Positions 26,485-35,813 are shown, numbered from the stretch's first letter. The stretch: DNA of 64,000 bases from Rhizobium favelukesii (GCF_000577275.2 NZ_HG916855.1:868001-932000); one strand, 5' to 3'. The notes: generated by a model from the letters alone, not told the origin. Program-made: numbers and translations.

Positions 26485-27296
26485 CCGTTGCCGCTCCTTC
26501 TTCGCATTGTCGCCTTGTCATCCGGCACTGGCCCCATGATCGCTGGATCCGGGGCGCCGAAATCGGGCTTTCTGAGATTGAAGATGCAGGTCCACTGGTT
26601 CCCGTCGCGCAGCGTATATTGTGCAGCGGTTCCGTCGACGACGATGTAGTCGCCCTCGCGCCGGAAATTGCGCAGGGTCTCGGTGAAGTCCGCGTTGACA
26701 GCAAAGATCGCCGGTACTCTGTCGCCGAATTTGAAGAACGTCTTTTTACCATCATCGAAGACCATCAGTGGCTTCAGCCGGCCATCGCCGGAAAAGGAAT
26801 AGTCGATGTTGACGTTGGCCTTCTCGATGCCTGAGATGTTCGGGTAGCCGGCGCGGACTTCCGCCTCTTTTCGAAGCGAGGCGTTCAGGGCCTTGTCGGG
26901 ATAGATGAAGCGAATGCCGAAGACCTGTTTGTTGTCCTCCGGCGCATAGTCGTTAAGCTCGAGATAGTAGATGCGCTTCGTCGTCACGACATTCATGTTG
27001 GTCGCGATGTTCTTCGCCTTCGGCTTGACGAAGAGGATGTTGCCCTTGTCAGTCGGTACCACGTCCCAGCTGTCCGTATCGCCGACGGCGATCGTTTCGA
27101 ACTTCTCGTCTTCGTCGAAGATGATCATCGTCGAGACGCCGTAGGTCGCGAAGACACGTACGACGTTGTTCGCTTGATAGACGACGCTGGTGACGCGAGG
27201 GTCGAGACGGCCCGCCAATGGCGTCTCGGCGCCTGTGGCGCTGTCGGCGCCGTTAATAGCCATGACGGCAATGGCAAAGAGAAGCGGTTTGATCAC
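26481..27296 (-). CDS. virB9: VirB9 outer-membrane complex protein
   Basis: A 271-residue VirB9/CagX protein with an N-terminal signal peptide (MIKPLLFAIAVMAINGADSA), an N-terminal beta domain starting LDPRVTSVVYQANNVVRVF, and a C-terminal domain with NVDYSF-like VNIDYSFSGDGRLKPLMVFD and FNLRKPDFG near the end. With VirB7 and VirB10 it forms the outer-membrane core. It is translationally coupled with virB8 upstream and virB10 downstream by ATGA overlaps. Confidence 0.92.
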   Translation of the reverse strand: MIKPLLFAIAVMAINGADSATGAETPLAGRLDPRVTSVVYQANNVVRVFATYGVSTMIIFDEDEKFETIAVGDTDSWDVVPTDKGNILFVKPKAKNIATNMNVVTTKRIYYLELNDYAPEDNKQVFGIRFIYPDKALNASLRKEAEVRAGYPNISGIEKANVNIDYSFSGDGRLKPLMVFDDGKKTFFKFGDRVPAIFAVNADFTETLRNFRREGDYIVVDGTAAQYTLRDGNQWTCIFNLRKPDFGAPDPAIMGPVPDDKATMRRRSGNG

Positions 27297-27985
27297 TGGC
27301 CGCTCCCCGTCACCGTTTCCTGGTCGCGGCGATAGTCATAGGCCTGGAAGCCCAGAGGGTTCTCGAAGCGCCACTCGTTGGTCGCCGGCGTGTCGGTGTA
27401 GCGATAGCGAACCACCGCGATCCAGTGGTTGGTAACGGAATCGGTGTCGGAGAGCTCCGTCGTCGAAAAACGAACGATGCCGGTGGAGTTGTTCGGGAGG
27501 GTGACCGAAGCGATCTCGGTGGTGATGCGCTTGCTCTTGCCGTAGACCTTGGCCGGGTTCTTCGCATTGGTGGCGCTGTAGAGGTCCTGCAGCTCGCGCG
27601 CCGCATTGCCCGTCGACAGCAGTGCCGCTATGCCGAAATTCTGTTCGATGGCATAGGGATCGTACCCCTCGCGAGCCCGAATGTATCGGACGATACTGGC
27701 CTGGGTGATCGCCTGCTGTTCCGTGAGGTTCGTCGGTCGCGTTAGACCGGTCTTCACCTCGATATAGCCCGTGCTCCTGTCGACTTCGACGATGTAGGGC
27801 TCGAAGCTTTTCAGCGGCACGAGCATGACGAGGGCGAGCAAGCTCAACAGCGTGATGCCGCCGAAAATCGTTGCAACGAACCACGCAAGCGTGCGCGAGC
27901 GCTTCGCCTTTTTGACGATCTCCTGCTCCCAGATATCGCCGCTCTGATAATAGGTGCGTAGATTGAGGTCTTTGGAATCGGCCAT
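27293..27985 (-). CDS. virB8: VirB8 inner-membrane assembly protein
   Basis: A 230-residue bitopic protein. Residues 33-55 are the membrane helix (LAWFVATIFGGITLLSLLAL), with a short cytoplasmic tail before it. The periplasmic NTF2-like domain contains PYIVEVDRSTGYIEVKTGL, VRYIRAREGYDPYAI and WIAVVRYRYTD, all typical of VirB8. It nucleates the channel. The stop overlaps the virB9 start by four bases. Confidence 0.93.
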   Translation of the reverse strand: MADSKDLNLRTYYQSGDIWEQEIVKKAKRSRTLAWFVATIFGGITLLSLLALVMLVPLKSFEPYIVEVDRSTGYIEVKTGLTRPTNLTEQQAITQASIVRYIRAREGYDPYAIEQNFGIAALLSTGNAARELQDLYSATNAKNPAKVYGKSKRITTEIASVTLPNNSTGIVRFSTTELSDTDSVTNHWIAVVRYRYTDTPATNEWRFENPLGFQAYDYRRDQETVTGSGQ

Positions 27986-28014
27986 AGCAAATGTCTTTTC
28001 GGAAACGGTTCCGT

Positions 28015-29040
28015 TCAGGTTGGCGTGCTGTTCTGGGTGATGCGTGATTGCATGGCGGAACGCGTGCCGGAGGCATCGTCGTTACCGCCATTTCGGGCGC
28101 GCTCGCCCAGACCCCGCCCGGCCTGGTAGGCGGCTCTCCCAACGCTGAGAGCGGCCTTACCGGCCGCAAGCGGTACCCTTACGCCGGCAAAACGGGCAAT
28201 GTTGGTCGCCGCGTTGCCGATGCCTGCAGCGATTCCGCCAGCGATGCCCTGGCCCAACGACTGGATGTAGAGCATGACGAAGCCGCCCGCGATGCACAGC
28301 AGCAGGAAGCCGGCGATATCGGCGAGCGTGAGTGTTCTCGAACCACTGGCTGCGTCGATCTTCAATAGTTCAGGATTCATGGCGGCAATCAGGAATGCGG
28401 CAATGACGTAGATGAACAGCGGGATCAGGGCGTAGGTGAGCAGCTGATTGAACCAGCCAACGCCGTAACCGCGCGTTCTCTCGAACAGCATGCAGCTGAT
28501 GAAGATAGGAGAGGTTCCAATCAGCACCCAAAGCATCACCTTGGCGAGGATCAGAATGGCAAGCGCGATCGCAATGAAGACACCGGCGCCGACCATGATA
28601 GTGACGCCGATCATGCTTGGCAGGATGGTGAGGTAGCCAGACTGCTCGGCAAGAGCCGAGGCCGCCTCGTTGGCGGTGCGCCAGATCATCGACATGCCAT
28701 TGGTCGGCTCGGAAATTCCGGTGCCGGATGCTGCCAGGATCGCACGGCCGACGTCCTCGGGCGTGTCGTTGATCCAGCGGTAGAACAGGTTGTTGAAGTT
28801 GCCCCAGGAGCTGACCAACGTAAGGATGATCATCATACGCACGATGCGTCCGACGATTTCGCCGACGCCGAGCCGGGCTGTTCCCATGACAAGCTGGAGC
28901 CCGTACCAGGCGACATAAACGACGAACAAGGTCTGCAGCAGCGGCATGATCTCGTTGCCGACGATCGTATAGGCTTTCTCCGAGAAGCTCGTCCCCGAGT
29001 TCTCGATGCGGTCGAGCAGATCACCGAGAAAATCCTGCAT
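28015..29040 (-). CDS. virB6: VirB6/TrbL polytopic membrane protein
   Basis: A 341-residue protein with about seven membrane segments (for instance EIMPLLQTLFVVYVAWYGLQ, MIGVTIMVGAGVFIAIALAI, LLTYALIPLFIYVIAAFLIA, IAGFLLLCIAGGFVMLYIQS). The conserved Trp-rich loop with FNNLFYRWINDTPED is present. VirB6 forms part of the inner-membrane channel. The C-terminal 60 residues are Ala/Gly/Arg-rich and cytoplasmic. It begins ten bases after the small lipoprotein gene and belongs to the same operon. Confidence 0.9.
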   Translation of the reverse strand: MQDFLGDLLDRIENSGTSFSEKAYTIVGNEIMPLLQTLFVVYVAWYGLQLVMGTARLGVGEIVGRIVRMMIILTLVSSWGNFNNLFYRWINDTPEDVGRAILAASGTGISEPTNGMSMIWRTANEAASALAEQSGYLTILPSMIGVTIMVGAGVFIAIALAILILAKVMLWVLIGTSPIFISCMLFERTRGYGVGWFNQLLTYALIPLFIYVIAAFLIAAMNPELLKIDAASGSRTLTLADIAGFLLLCIAGGFVMLYIQSLGQGIAGGIAAGIGNAATNIARFAGVRVPLAAGKAALSVGRAAYQAGRGLGERARNGGNDDASGTRSAMQSRITQNSTPT

Positions 29041-29050
29041 TGGCGCGTTC

Positions 29051-29263
29051 CTAATGCTGATCCTGATCCATCACGCCGATCACCGCAAAGGCCGCGGCCG
29101 GATCGTTCACGCGTCGCATCGGCCCGCACTCATGCCTCGGATCGCCCGCAAAGGACGTGAGATTGACCGGACGCCTGCAAGGCGCCGTCTTTTCCTTGAC
29201 GGTGCCGCAGCCGGCAACGATTGCCGCGACCAGAAGAGCGGTGCCGATTTCACGCTTTGCCAT
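29051..29263 (-). CDS. Small lipoprotein in the VirB7 position
   Basis: A 70-residue protein with a lipoprotein signal: MAKREIGTALLVAAIVAGC, where the lipobox is VAGC and Cys19 would be the first mature residue. The mature part is short with two more Cys (TAPCRRP, HECGPMRR). Position between virB5 and virB6 fits VirB7 or an EexN/TrbK-like entry-exclusion lipoprotein, and sequence alone cannot separate these. The ATG at 29263 was chosen because it starts the signal peptide. Confidence 0.75.
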   Translation of the reverse strand: MAKREIGTALLVAAIVAGCGTVKEKTAPCRRPVNLTSFAGDPRHECGPMRRVNDPAAAFAVIGVMDQDQH

Positions 29264-29264
29264 G

Positions 29265-29966
29265 TCAGTTCCCATAGGCCAGCGCCTTCTTGGTGTTTGA
29301 AATATCGGTGAGACGCCGCTGGTTCTCCGCTTGCAGGGACGTGACGGCGCCATTCATGACGCCGATCATTTCGTTGAGCGTCAGGCCTGATTGAACCTGC
29401 AGCTGTGTGTTCTGATCGATCGAACCTTTGATGTCTTGCGCTGTGCCGATCTGGCCCCCTGCCTGCTCGAAAGCGCTGCGTCGGCTCTTGATCGCCTGCT
29501 GCGACCCGTTGACGAGTGCCGATACCCCCAGGACCGTGTTCACCAGCTGCTCGTAGGATTTGTCGCCGGAAAAAGTGCTGTCTTCTTTGCCGGACAGCGA
29601 TTTGACCAGTTGCAAACCGTTGATGAACACCGTTGCGCCCTTGGCAATGTCGCCGCCCATGTTGCCGAGGTTCGGAACGCCTTCTTTCAGGATGCTGTCG
29701 AAGGACGGGATCGCCGAGACGCTGAAGCCGCTGCCGATGGCAAGGTCTTTCAAGGGGGCCGCCGTGCTGCCGCGATCGCCGGTGACCGCTTTCAACGTAT
29801 CCTCGACGGTCGTCAGGATATTCTTGTTCGTGTCCAGGATCTGCCTGGTCGTCTCCGCGGTCTTTTGGGCGACCTTATAGTTGGTCCTGTCGATCACCGG
29901 CACGTCAGCCAACACGACGCTCGGCAGAACGTGCAGCGCAAGGCTGCTCAGCACGATGGCTCTCAT
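29265..29966 (-). CDS. virB5: VirB5-like minor pilin
   Basis: A 233-residue exported protein with a signal peptide (MRAIVLSSLALHVLPSVVLA|DVPV). The mature part is alpha-helical, with AQKTAETTRQILDTNKNILT near the N-terminus, GNMGGDIAKGATVFINGLQL in the middle and QSGLTLNEMIGVMNGAVTSLQ close to the end, typical of VirB5/TrbJ proteins that sit at the pilus tip and touch the recipient. The DVPVID start of the mature protein resembles that of the second transglycosylase gene upstream. AGGAGA precedes the start. Confidence 0.85.
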   Translation of the reverse strand: MRAIVLSSLALHVLPSVVLADVPVIDRTNYKVAQKTAETTRQILDTNKNILTTVEDTLKAVTGDRGSTAAPLKDLAIGSGFSVSAIPSFDSILKEGVPNLGNMGGDIAKGATVFINGLQLVKSLSGKEDSTFSGDKSYEQLVNTVLGVSALVNGSQQAIKSRRSAFEQAGGQIGTAQDIKGSIDQNTQLQVQSGLTLNEMIGVMNGAVTSLQAENQRRLTDISNTKKALAYGN

Positions 29967-29996
29967 ATCGATTCTCCTATCATTGCGGCTGCAGCA

Positions 29997-31070
29997 TCAG
30001 CTCAACCTGGTCCTCGTTTTCCCGTTTCTCGATGCAGGCCTTGTGCGCATCGCTCCAGACGAGGTTCTGGCGCGGGTCGCAGAGACCGGTGACGTCCCGT
30101 GGCTTTTCATCGCCCTCGTCATGGGCGGTGCTTCGCGACGAGCTGGAAAGATTGACCGAGGACACGGCATTGCTGGTGTGACAAGATCGGCCATCGCCGT
30201 GCCGAGCTTGATGAAGTTGTTCATCATCTCGAGATTGGCGTTGCGCACCGTGGAATTATGGTCCCAGCTCTCCTGGATGGTGCCGGTCTGAAGTTGACCG
30301 AGCTGCTGATACCAGCTCGAAACATTGGCAAGGCTGTCGCCAGTCGCCGCAGTGGTTCCCATCGCGTTCAATGTCGCGGAACGCATTCCGGCATAGGCCA
30401 TCTCGCCACCCCCGAAATTGAGGAGTATTCCTGATTTGTCCGAGCCGCCGAATGCCGGCAGCCAATCCTGCGTGATACTGCGGACGTAGCCCTGCGTCTC
30501 CTTGAACGGCGGAATTCCGCCATACCTGTTCACATTGCCGGGGCCGGCATTGTAGGCGGCGAGCGCCAGCGAGACATTGTTGTCGTAGCGGAGCAACTGC
30601 TGCCTATAGTACCGCGCGCCACCGCGCAGGTTTTCCTCGATATTGTTCTCGTTGACGCCGAGCTGGGCCGCCGTCCCCGGCATAAGCTGCGCCAGGCCCG
30701 TGGCGCCGGCACTGGATTTGGCGCAGGGATTGAAACGGCTTTCCTGGTAGACCAGCGCGAGGAACTGGTTCTCATCGACGCGTTCCTCGCGGGCGACGCG
30801 CCGTACGAGGCCGGATATTTCAGGATTGGCGCTCGCCGCACCAACCGGATCATTGCTGCGGCCCGGCCGGTAGACCGAGCATGTCACCGAGGTGTGGATC
30901 GTATGGCGATCGTGGTCGGTATCCTCGATGTCATCAGTCGTCTCGTCGCGCTCCTGGTGCTCACCGAGATTGATGCCATCGATCACGGGGACGTTGGCCA
31001 TCGCAACGCCTGCATCAAAGCCGATCAGCAACAGGGTCAGGACGGAGACCGGCAGGGGGCCTCGGCTCAT
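29997..31070 (-). CDS. Second lytic transglycosylase (VirB1-like), 3' frameshift likely
   Basis: The product has a signal peptide (MSRGPLPVSVLTLLLIGFDA then GVAMANVPVID) and an SLT domain: LVYQESRFNPCAKSSAGATG with the catalytic Glu, LAQLMPGTAAQLGV, NNVSLALAAYNAGPGNVNRY. It cuts peptidoglycan for T4SS assembly. The start overlaps the virB4 stop (ATGA). After about residue 297 the frame becomes Arg/Pro-rich, while another frame continues with convincing sequence (NAVSSVNLSSSSR, VTGLCDPRQNLVWSDAHKAC, EDQVELMLQPQ) to a stop at 29980, 14 bases before virB5. A one-base indel near 30180 is likely. Confidence 0.82.
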   Translation of the reverse strand: MSRGPLPVSVLTLLLIGFDAGVAMANVPVIDGINLGEHQERDETTDDIEDTDHDRHTIHTSVTCSVYRPGRSNDPVGAASANPEISGLVRRVAREERVDENQFLALVYQESRFNPCAKSSAGATGLAQLMPGTAAQLGVNENNIEENLRGGARYYRQQLLRYDNNVSLALAAYNAGPGNVNRYGGIPPFKETQGYVRSITQDWLPAFGGSDKSGILLNFGGGEMAYAGMRSATLNAMGTTAATGDSLANVSSWYQQLGQLQTGTIQESWDHNSTVRNANLEMMNNFIKLGTAMADLVTPAMPCPRSIFPARREAPPMTRAMKSHGTSPVSATRARTSSGAMRTRPASRNGKTRTRLS

Positions 31071-33481
31071 GTGCCATCCTCCCAGCCACAAAAGGTAGGG
31101 AGCCATGCTCCGGCATCATCGCCATGGGTCTCGCGCAGGCTCGCGCATTCCTCGATCGTTTCCTTCCGTCCCGACAGAACCTTGATCAGATCAGGCATCG
31201 AGCTGAGATCGAGCCTGGCAATCACGCTGTCATGGCCGTGCTTGATCAGGAACGCCCGCTTCTCCGGCGGCGTGTTACGGATGAAGTTGAACTCCTTCAC
31301 CGTCAGACCGAACCCGCCGATATAGCTTTCCTCATCCGCCCGGGGATTGGGGAAATGGATATTGGTCGCCGATTGTTCGATCAGGGTATGCGCCGCCGGC
31401 GAGCGGACGATGTCGGCGGCCGATTGCGTTCCGAACCCGACGATGCCGTTCAGCTTTCGGATCGTCTTCGCCTTGTCGATGATGAAGTCGCTGAAGGTTT
31501 GATCCCTCAATAACCGCCAGCCTTCATCCATGAAGATCATCACCGGCGCGCCATCGAATAACTCATCGAGACGGTGGTAGATGTACATCAGCGCTGGCGT
31601 GCGCACCTCGTCATTGTCGAGGATGCTTGTCATGTCGAAGCCGACGGCGTTTCGATCGGAGAAGGACAGAACATCATGGCGAGCATTGAACAGCCAAGCC
31701 TTCTCGCCATCTATCCATGGCCTCAGACGCGAATGCAGATCGTTGGGATCAGCTCGCGATCGGCCGGTCAGCAGACCGGAGAGGTTGGAAAGATTGCGCT
31801 CTGCGGCCGGCTCCTGCATCAGCCGCACGATGGCGCGCTCGAGCACGTCCTCTTCTTGTTGATCGAAATCGCCACCATCGCCACGCCGCAGCATCGTTTT
31901 GAGGAGGCGCAGGAGGAATTCGCGGTTCTCGCCGATGTTCTCAAGCTGCAAGGGATTAAAACCGGTCTGCGTTCCCGGGGTGAGCACCTCATAGGTGCCG
32001 TTGATCGCCCGGATGAAAATTTCAGCACCCCGGTCTTTGTCGAAAAATACCGCCTTAGGCGTCGGTCGCACACGGAACGCCTGCGCCAGAAGGAACGTCA
32101 GCGCCACGGTCTTGCCTGAACCGGTCGGGCCGGTCACCAGGAAATGGCCGATATCGCGCTGATGAAAATTGAACCAGTAGGGCGTCTGGCTGGTCGTCTC
32201 CAGGATGGTGATGGGACTTCCCCAGTGCAGGCGCTCGCTCTGGCCGGACGCGAAATTATGCATCGACGAGAGGCCGGAGAAATTGGCGCTCGACAACATC
32301 GCTTTTCGGGCGATGTAGGCATGGTTGCCTGGAAGCTGGGCCCAGAAGGCCGCCTCTGCGTTCAGATCTTCGCGCAGCCAGTTGATGTTCATGTCGGTCA
32401 AGCAGGCGCCGAGTTCGGACACCACCTTGTTGATGCCGTCGAGGTCGCGCGAAAGGCAAAGCAGGGAGAGATGATGGAAACCGAACACCGCTTCCTGGTT
32501 CAGCAGACTGTTCAGCGCGAAATCGATATCGTTTTCGACATCGCTGCCGGCCTCATCGGACGCGCCGATCTGCCGCTTCAGGCGGGTGATGCGCTCTTGG
32601 GCCACCGGTTTGTCGGCGATCGTAAAGGACTGGGTGAGGATGAACTCGTGGTTCACCTGAAGGAGCCCATCGAGCATGCCGGGACCGGTGAAGGGGGGAT
32701 ATTCCTTGATGGAGAGCATCGCGCCATAGCGGTTGTCGTCAGGCGTCGCGCCCTGAGCCTGTAATGTTCGCCTCGAAAAGTGCAGTCGTGAGGCTCCGAC
32801 GTAGTTGGCAATACCCATCCTGGGCAGGCGCATCTTCCGCGGGATGCCACAGGTCAAAATGGTGTTCAGGAACTCCAGCGGCTCCGAATAGGGTTCGCCG
32901 GCGCGATGGACGACGCCGAGTGCGCGGGCGCCGTACTTGCGAAGATCGCGCACAATGTTTTCCGTCAGCTCCTCGAGCTCGCCGACCGCTTCGCGCAGTT
33001 GCTGGTCACGCAAATCGCTGCCCGCTGTACGATCCAGGAGGCGCCGCAGCTTGTCGCCGATCGCAAGCGGGCCACGCATGCCCGAGCGAACAATGGTGAG
33101 ATAGAGTTCGTTCGCAAACAGTCGCTTTTGGGCAAGTGCTGCCATGTAGCGGCGGTTAAGAGCAGCACAGAATGGGTCCTCGTACGCGCCCTCCTGAGCG
33201 GCATCAATCTGGCGGCGGATCACCGTCGACCAGATTGAAAAGCGGCTCGATCCGAGCGCCCTGATCATCGTGTTCTGGACTGCCGAGCGCATGTTGAGCT
33301 CGGCCTGGTCCTCTGTCTGGAAGAAGAGGCCGTCGAGTTTGATGACACTCATCAGCGCGCCATCGGCGAGATTGACGACCGTATCCGCCACATGCCTGAG
33401 ATAGGGGATGTGTTTCGACATCGGCCGTTCCCGGCCGCCGATGACGCCGAAACCGAGCTCTTCGCGCACGACCTTCAGCAT
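31067..33481 (-). CDS. virB4: VirB4 ATPase
   Basis: The largest T4SS ATPase, 804 residues, normal for the family. The N-terminal half (CagE/TrbE domain) contains FQTEDQAELNMRSAVQ. The ATPase half has Walker A TGPTGSGKTVALTFLLAQ near residue 455, the segment KAVFFDKDRGAEIFIRAING, Walker B PVMIFMDEGWRLL and GFGTQSAADIV. It energises pilin extraction and channel assembly. It is flanked by virB3 (three bases away) and overlaps the transglycosylase gene. Confidence 0.95.
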   Translation of the reverse strand: MLKVVREELGFGVIGGRERPMSKHIPYLRHVADTVVNLADGALMSVIKLDGLFFQTEDQAELNMRSAVQNTMIRALGSSRFSIWSTVIRRQIDAAQEGAYEDPFCAALNRRYMAALAQKRLFANELYLTIVRSGMRGPLAIGDKLRRLLDRTAGSDLRDQQLREAVGELEELTENIVRDLRKYGARALGVVHRAGEPYSEPLEFLNTILTCGIPRKMRLPRMGIANYVGASRLHFSRRTLQAQGATPDDNRYGAMLSIKEYPPFTGPGMLDGLLQVNHEFILTQSFTIADKPVAQERITRLKRQIGASDEAGSDVENDIDFALNSLLNQEAVFGFHHLSLLCLSRDLDGINKVVSELGACLTDMNINWLREDLNAEAAFWAQLPGNHAYIARKAMLSSANFSGLSSMHNFASGQSERLHWGSPITILETTSQTPYWFNFHQRDIGHFLVTGPTGSGKTVALTFLLAQAFRVRPTPKAVFFDKDRGAEIFIRAINGTYEVLTPGTQTGFNPLQLENIGENREFLLRLLKTMLRRGDGGDFDQQEEDVLERAIVRLMQEPAAERNLSNLSGLLTGRSRADPNDLHSRLRPWIDGEKAWLFNARHDVLSFSDRNAVGFDMTSILDNDEVRTPALMYIYHRLDELFDGAPVMIFMDEGWRLLRDQTFSDFIIDKAKTIRKLNGIVGFGTQSAADIVRSPAAHTLIEQSATNIHFPNPRADEESYIGGFGLTVKEFNFIRNTPPEKRAFLIKHGHDSVIARLDLSSMPDLIKVLSGRKETIEECASLRETHGDDAGAWLPTFCGWEDGT

Positions 33482-33484
33482 GGT

Positions 33485-33784
33485 TCAAGGCCCATAGGAA
33501 TTGCCGCCCCAGAAGACCTTGTTCGGCGTTCGCGGCGTCAATCGTGTTGAGACTTGAAGGACGTCCAGAATACGAGCGTCCCAGGTGCAAAGGGTGAAAA
33601 GAGCCAGATAGGCGATCGGGGCGGTCAGCAACGCCCACAGCCTGTTGGTGGCAAGCCAGGCGATGATCGTGAGACCCATGACGATGATGGCCGCCATGTA
33701 CGGCACCCCCCACAAGGTCGGCGAGCGCGTCAGACCGATGATCAACGGGGTGAGGATCGGCTTTGTGAGGTCGGGCTCGGCCAT
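33485..33784 (-). CDS. virB3: VirB3 membrane protein
   Basis: A 99-residue protein with two membrane helices (YMAAIIVMGLTIIAWLATN and LLTAPIAYLALFTLCTWD). The start DLTKPILTPLIIGLTRSPTLW matches VirB3, which has a conserved GLTRPP-like loop before the first helix. It cooperates with VirB4 and is part of the inner-membrane complex. It lies between virB2 and virB4 with only a few bases on each side. Confidence 0.9.
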   Translation of the reverse strand: MAEPDLTKPILTPLIIGLTRSPTLWGVPYMAAIIVMGLTIIAWLATNRLWALLTAPIAYLALFTLCTWDARILDVLQVSTRLTPRTPNKVFWGGNSYGP

Positions 33785-33787
33785 GAC

Positions 33788-34126
33788 TTAGTGCCCGACA
33801 ACGGATATCAGTGCATCGACAATGCCCGGCCCCCCAAAGACGAGACCAATGCCGAGTGCAACGCCGCCCACGAGGAACCAGCTGAGGCGACCGGCAAAGG
33901 CGAGGAAGCCCATCGAAATTACCGCGATGATCGCGCACAACCGTCCAAAGGGTCCGGTGATGAAGTCGACGATCGCCTGCATCACGGCCTGAAGTGGTGC
34001 GAAGGCCTGGCTCGTTTGCTGCGCCATCGCCAAATCGGCGCTGAAAAACTGGGCTGTCGCAACGAGCGAGCAGATTGTCACGATGTGGAGCGCCCGGGAT
34101 TGCCGGAAAGTATCGGGAATCTTCAT
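33788..34126 (-). CDS. virB2: VirB2 pilin
   Basis: A 112-residue prepilin. A long signal region (HIVTICSLVATAQFFSADLAM) ends near AQQ, and the mature part has the two hydrophobic helices of VirB2/TrbC (PFGRLCAIIAVISMGFLAFA and FLVGGVALGIGLVFGGPGIV) separated by a short polar loop (GRLSW). It would form the conjugative pilus. The ribosome site GAGGAGAAGGA precedes the ATG at 34126. Confidence 0.9.
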   Translation of the reverse strand: MKIPDTFRQSRALHIVTICSLVATAQFFSADLAMAQQTSQAFAPLQAVMQAIVDFITGPFGRLCAIIAVISMGFLAFAGRLSWFLVGGVALGIGLVFGGPGIVDALISVVGH

Positions 34127-34144
34127 GTCCTTCTCCTCATGCCA

Positions 34145-35023
34145 CTAGAATTGCATCACGCCGCCAACGAACTTTGCCGTGGCGGTTGCGCCGATGACGC
34201 TGTTGCTTCGAGTTGATGATCGGTCGCCGTCGCCCGACTGCAGCGTCGCGCTCTTTACGCGGAGCGGCTGGAGCCCAAGCTGATAGTTGAGGACGGCTGC
34301 GACATAGGCGACGGTCTCGGGGTAGGGCGGCACACCGTGATGGTCGTAGATCGGCTGCTCACCGGCATTGTAGGCGGCTGCCGCAAGCAGCGGGTTGCCG
34401 AACTGGTCAATGAGCGAGCGGAGATAGCGGACACCACCGTCGATGTTCGAGACGGGATCGCAAACGTCGCGTACCCCGTAACGCTGCGCGGTTGCCGGCA
34501 TCAACTGCATGACGCCGCGCGCGCCTTTCGGGCTGTTGCGGATCCGATCGAACCGGCTTTCGGTCCAGGCGATCGCCGTTGCAAGGCTTCGGTCGACGCC
34601 GTGCTTGTCCGCCGAGGCGATGACCAAATCACGGATAGCTGCCGGGCCAAGTGGCGACGGCCCGCAACGGCTAGTCGACAAGTGACTATGACTCAGTTCG
34701 TTATGTTCATCGCCGACGGTTTCGTCTTGTCGCGTGTCATATTCGCGTTCTAGAGCGATAGAGACGTTCGGTTCAGCTATACGTATATAGTAATACGAAA
34801 GATCGCGACTTGCGTTGCTGAGAATGCCGTCTTTCCCCATCGAAAACTCTTGTCTCGCGTCCGCATGAAGATGTGAGAGAACTTGATCGAGCGCAGTGCC
34901 AATGTTCCGTTTTTCGTTTGGAAAACGGCTAAAAGCAAATGATTTCAGATCGTTTGCGCTGATACCAGTCATGGTGCCGGCAGTCAGTGCCATGATCGTT
35001 GCGGAAAAAAGTATGCCCTTCAT
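34145..35023 (-). CDS. virB1: VirB1-like lytic transglycosylase
   Basis: A 292-residue exported protein with a signal peptide (MKGILFSATIMALTAGTMTG). An unusual acidic-polar region of about 100 residues precedes the SLT domain (about 125-260): ATAIAWTESRFDRIRNSPKG with the catalytic Glu, ARGVMQLMPATAQRYGV, NIDGGVRYLRSLID and LAAAAYNAGEQPIYDHHGV. It is the first gene of the T4SS operon, as virB1 is elsewhere. Together with the gene at 29997-31070 this system carries two transglycosylases. The ATG at 35023 is chosen because the signal peptide starts there. Confidence 0.88.
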   Translation of the reverse strand: MKGILFSATIMALTAGTMTGISANDLKSFAFSRFPNEKRNIGTALDQVLSHLHADARQEFSMGKDGILSNASRDLSYYYIRIAEPNVSIALEREYDTRQDETVGDEHNELSHSHLSTSRCGPSPLGPAAIRDLVIASADKHGVDRSLATAIAWTESRFDRIRNSPKGARGVMQLMPATAQRYGVRDVCDPVSNIDGGVRYLRSLIDQFGNPLLAAAAYNAGEQPIYDHHGVPPYPETVAYVAAVLNYQLGLQPLRVKSATLQSGDGDRSSTRSNSVIGATATAKFVGGVMQF

Positions 35024-35180
35024 TGCACGCCTTTCATCCAGAACTACGCTCGACAAAAACGGTTGTCGTTTCCTAAGAAACCCGCTAGCCTAACCCAAAA
35101 CAATAACTCAATACGTTATCTGCTACATCGAAAATGCGGATTGTGGAAGCCCGAAAAGAAACTTTTGAGCGAGAGCTTCA

Positions 35181-35813
35181 ATGATTACGAATTTAGTGAA
35201 GTTCCGAAGGTGGGCTTGCAGCCTGGCTTTGGTCGTGCCGGCGATGCCGTCATCGCCCGCTTCAGCTGCGGGGGTGGTCGACGAGGTCTATGTGAAATCG
35301 CTTGCAGCGCCTGGGAAGACGGTCCTGGTCATCGAGTACTACGACGGCAATCGGAAGGTCGTCGGCCGACAGGGTTTTGCGTCGGCCAGCGGTTTTAAAG
35401 CCGCGTCGCCGACCGACATCCGCGTTGACGATAAGGTTAGGCTGCATCTCTATGGCGTCGAACCGTGCGCCGGCGAAATGGTAAATCGCGAAGAGAATTT
35501 CGCCGGCCGCTGTGAGGACTTCGCGCGGACCCAGCTCGAGATCCTGCTGAAGAACCCCAAGGTGCTGTTCTGCCGTGCCTTTGTCTCGGAAGAGCATGCG
35601 CCGAGCCAGGATGTCACCTGTTTTGGCTATTACAATATTCCAGGCACGCTCGACACTGTCGCAAACCTTGAGGAACAGCTCGTTTCGCTCGGCGCACTGA
35701 GGCTCGCGAAAAAGCCGGGCGGATCGCTAATGCGGCCCGATCTTGGCGATGCGGAGAAGATCGGACGTGGCGGCTTCGGGATGTGGGCCGATCCGAGGGT
35801 GCAAGGGCAATGA
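35181..35813 (+). CDS. Exported protein, possibly SNase-like
   Basis: A 210-residue protein with a signal peptide (WACSLALVVPAMPSSPASA|AGVVD). The body contains VRLHLYGVEPCAGE, CEDFARTQLEILLKNPKVLF, CRAFVSEEHAPSQDVTCFGY and ends IGRGGFGMWADPRV. The order of an LYG-x-P turn, a Cys-helix, a second Cys and a final G-x-W-ADP is reminiscent of staphylococcal nuclease-like (thermonuclease) proteins found with T4SS genes, but catalytic Arg and Asp residues are not clear. It is divergent from virB1, sharing a 158-base control region, and overlaps the next small gene by ATGA. Confidence 0.62.
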   Translation: MITNLVKFRRWACSLALVVPAMPSSPASAAGVVDEVYVKSLAAPGKTVLVIEYYDGNRKVVGRQGFASASGFKAASPTDIRVDDKVRLHLYGVEPCAGEMVNREENFAGRCEDFARTQLEILLKNPKVLFCRAFVSEEHAPSQDVTCFGYYNIPGTLDTVANLEEQLVSLGALRLAKKPGGSLMRPDLGDAEKIGRGGFGMWADPRVQGQ

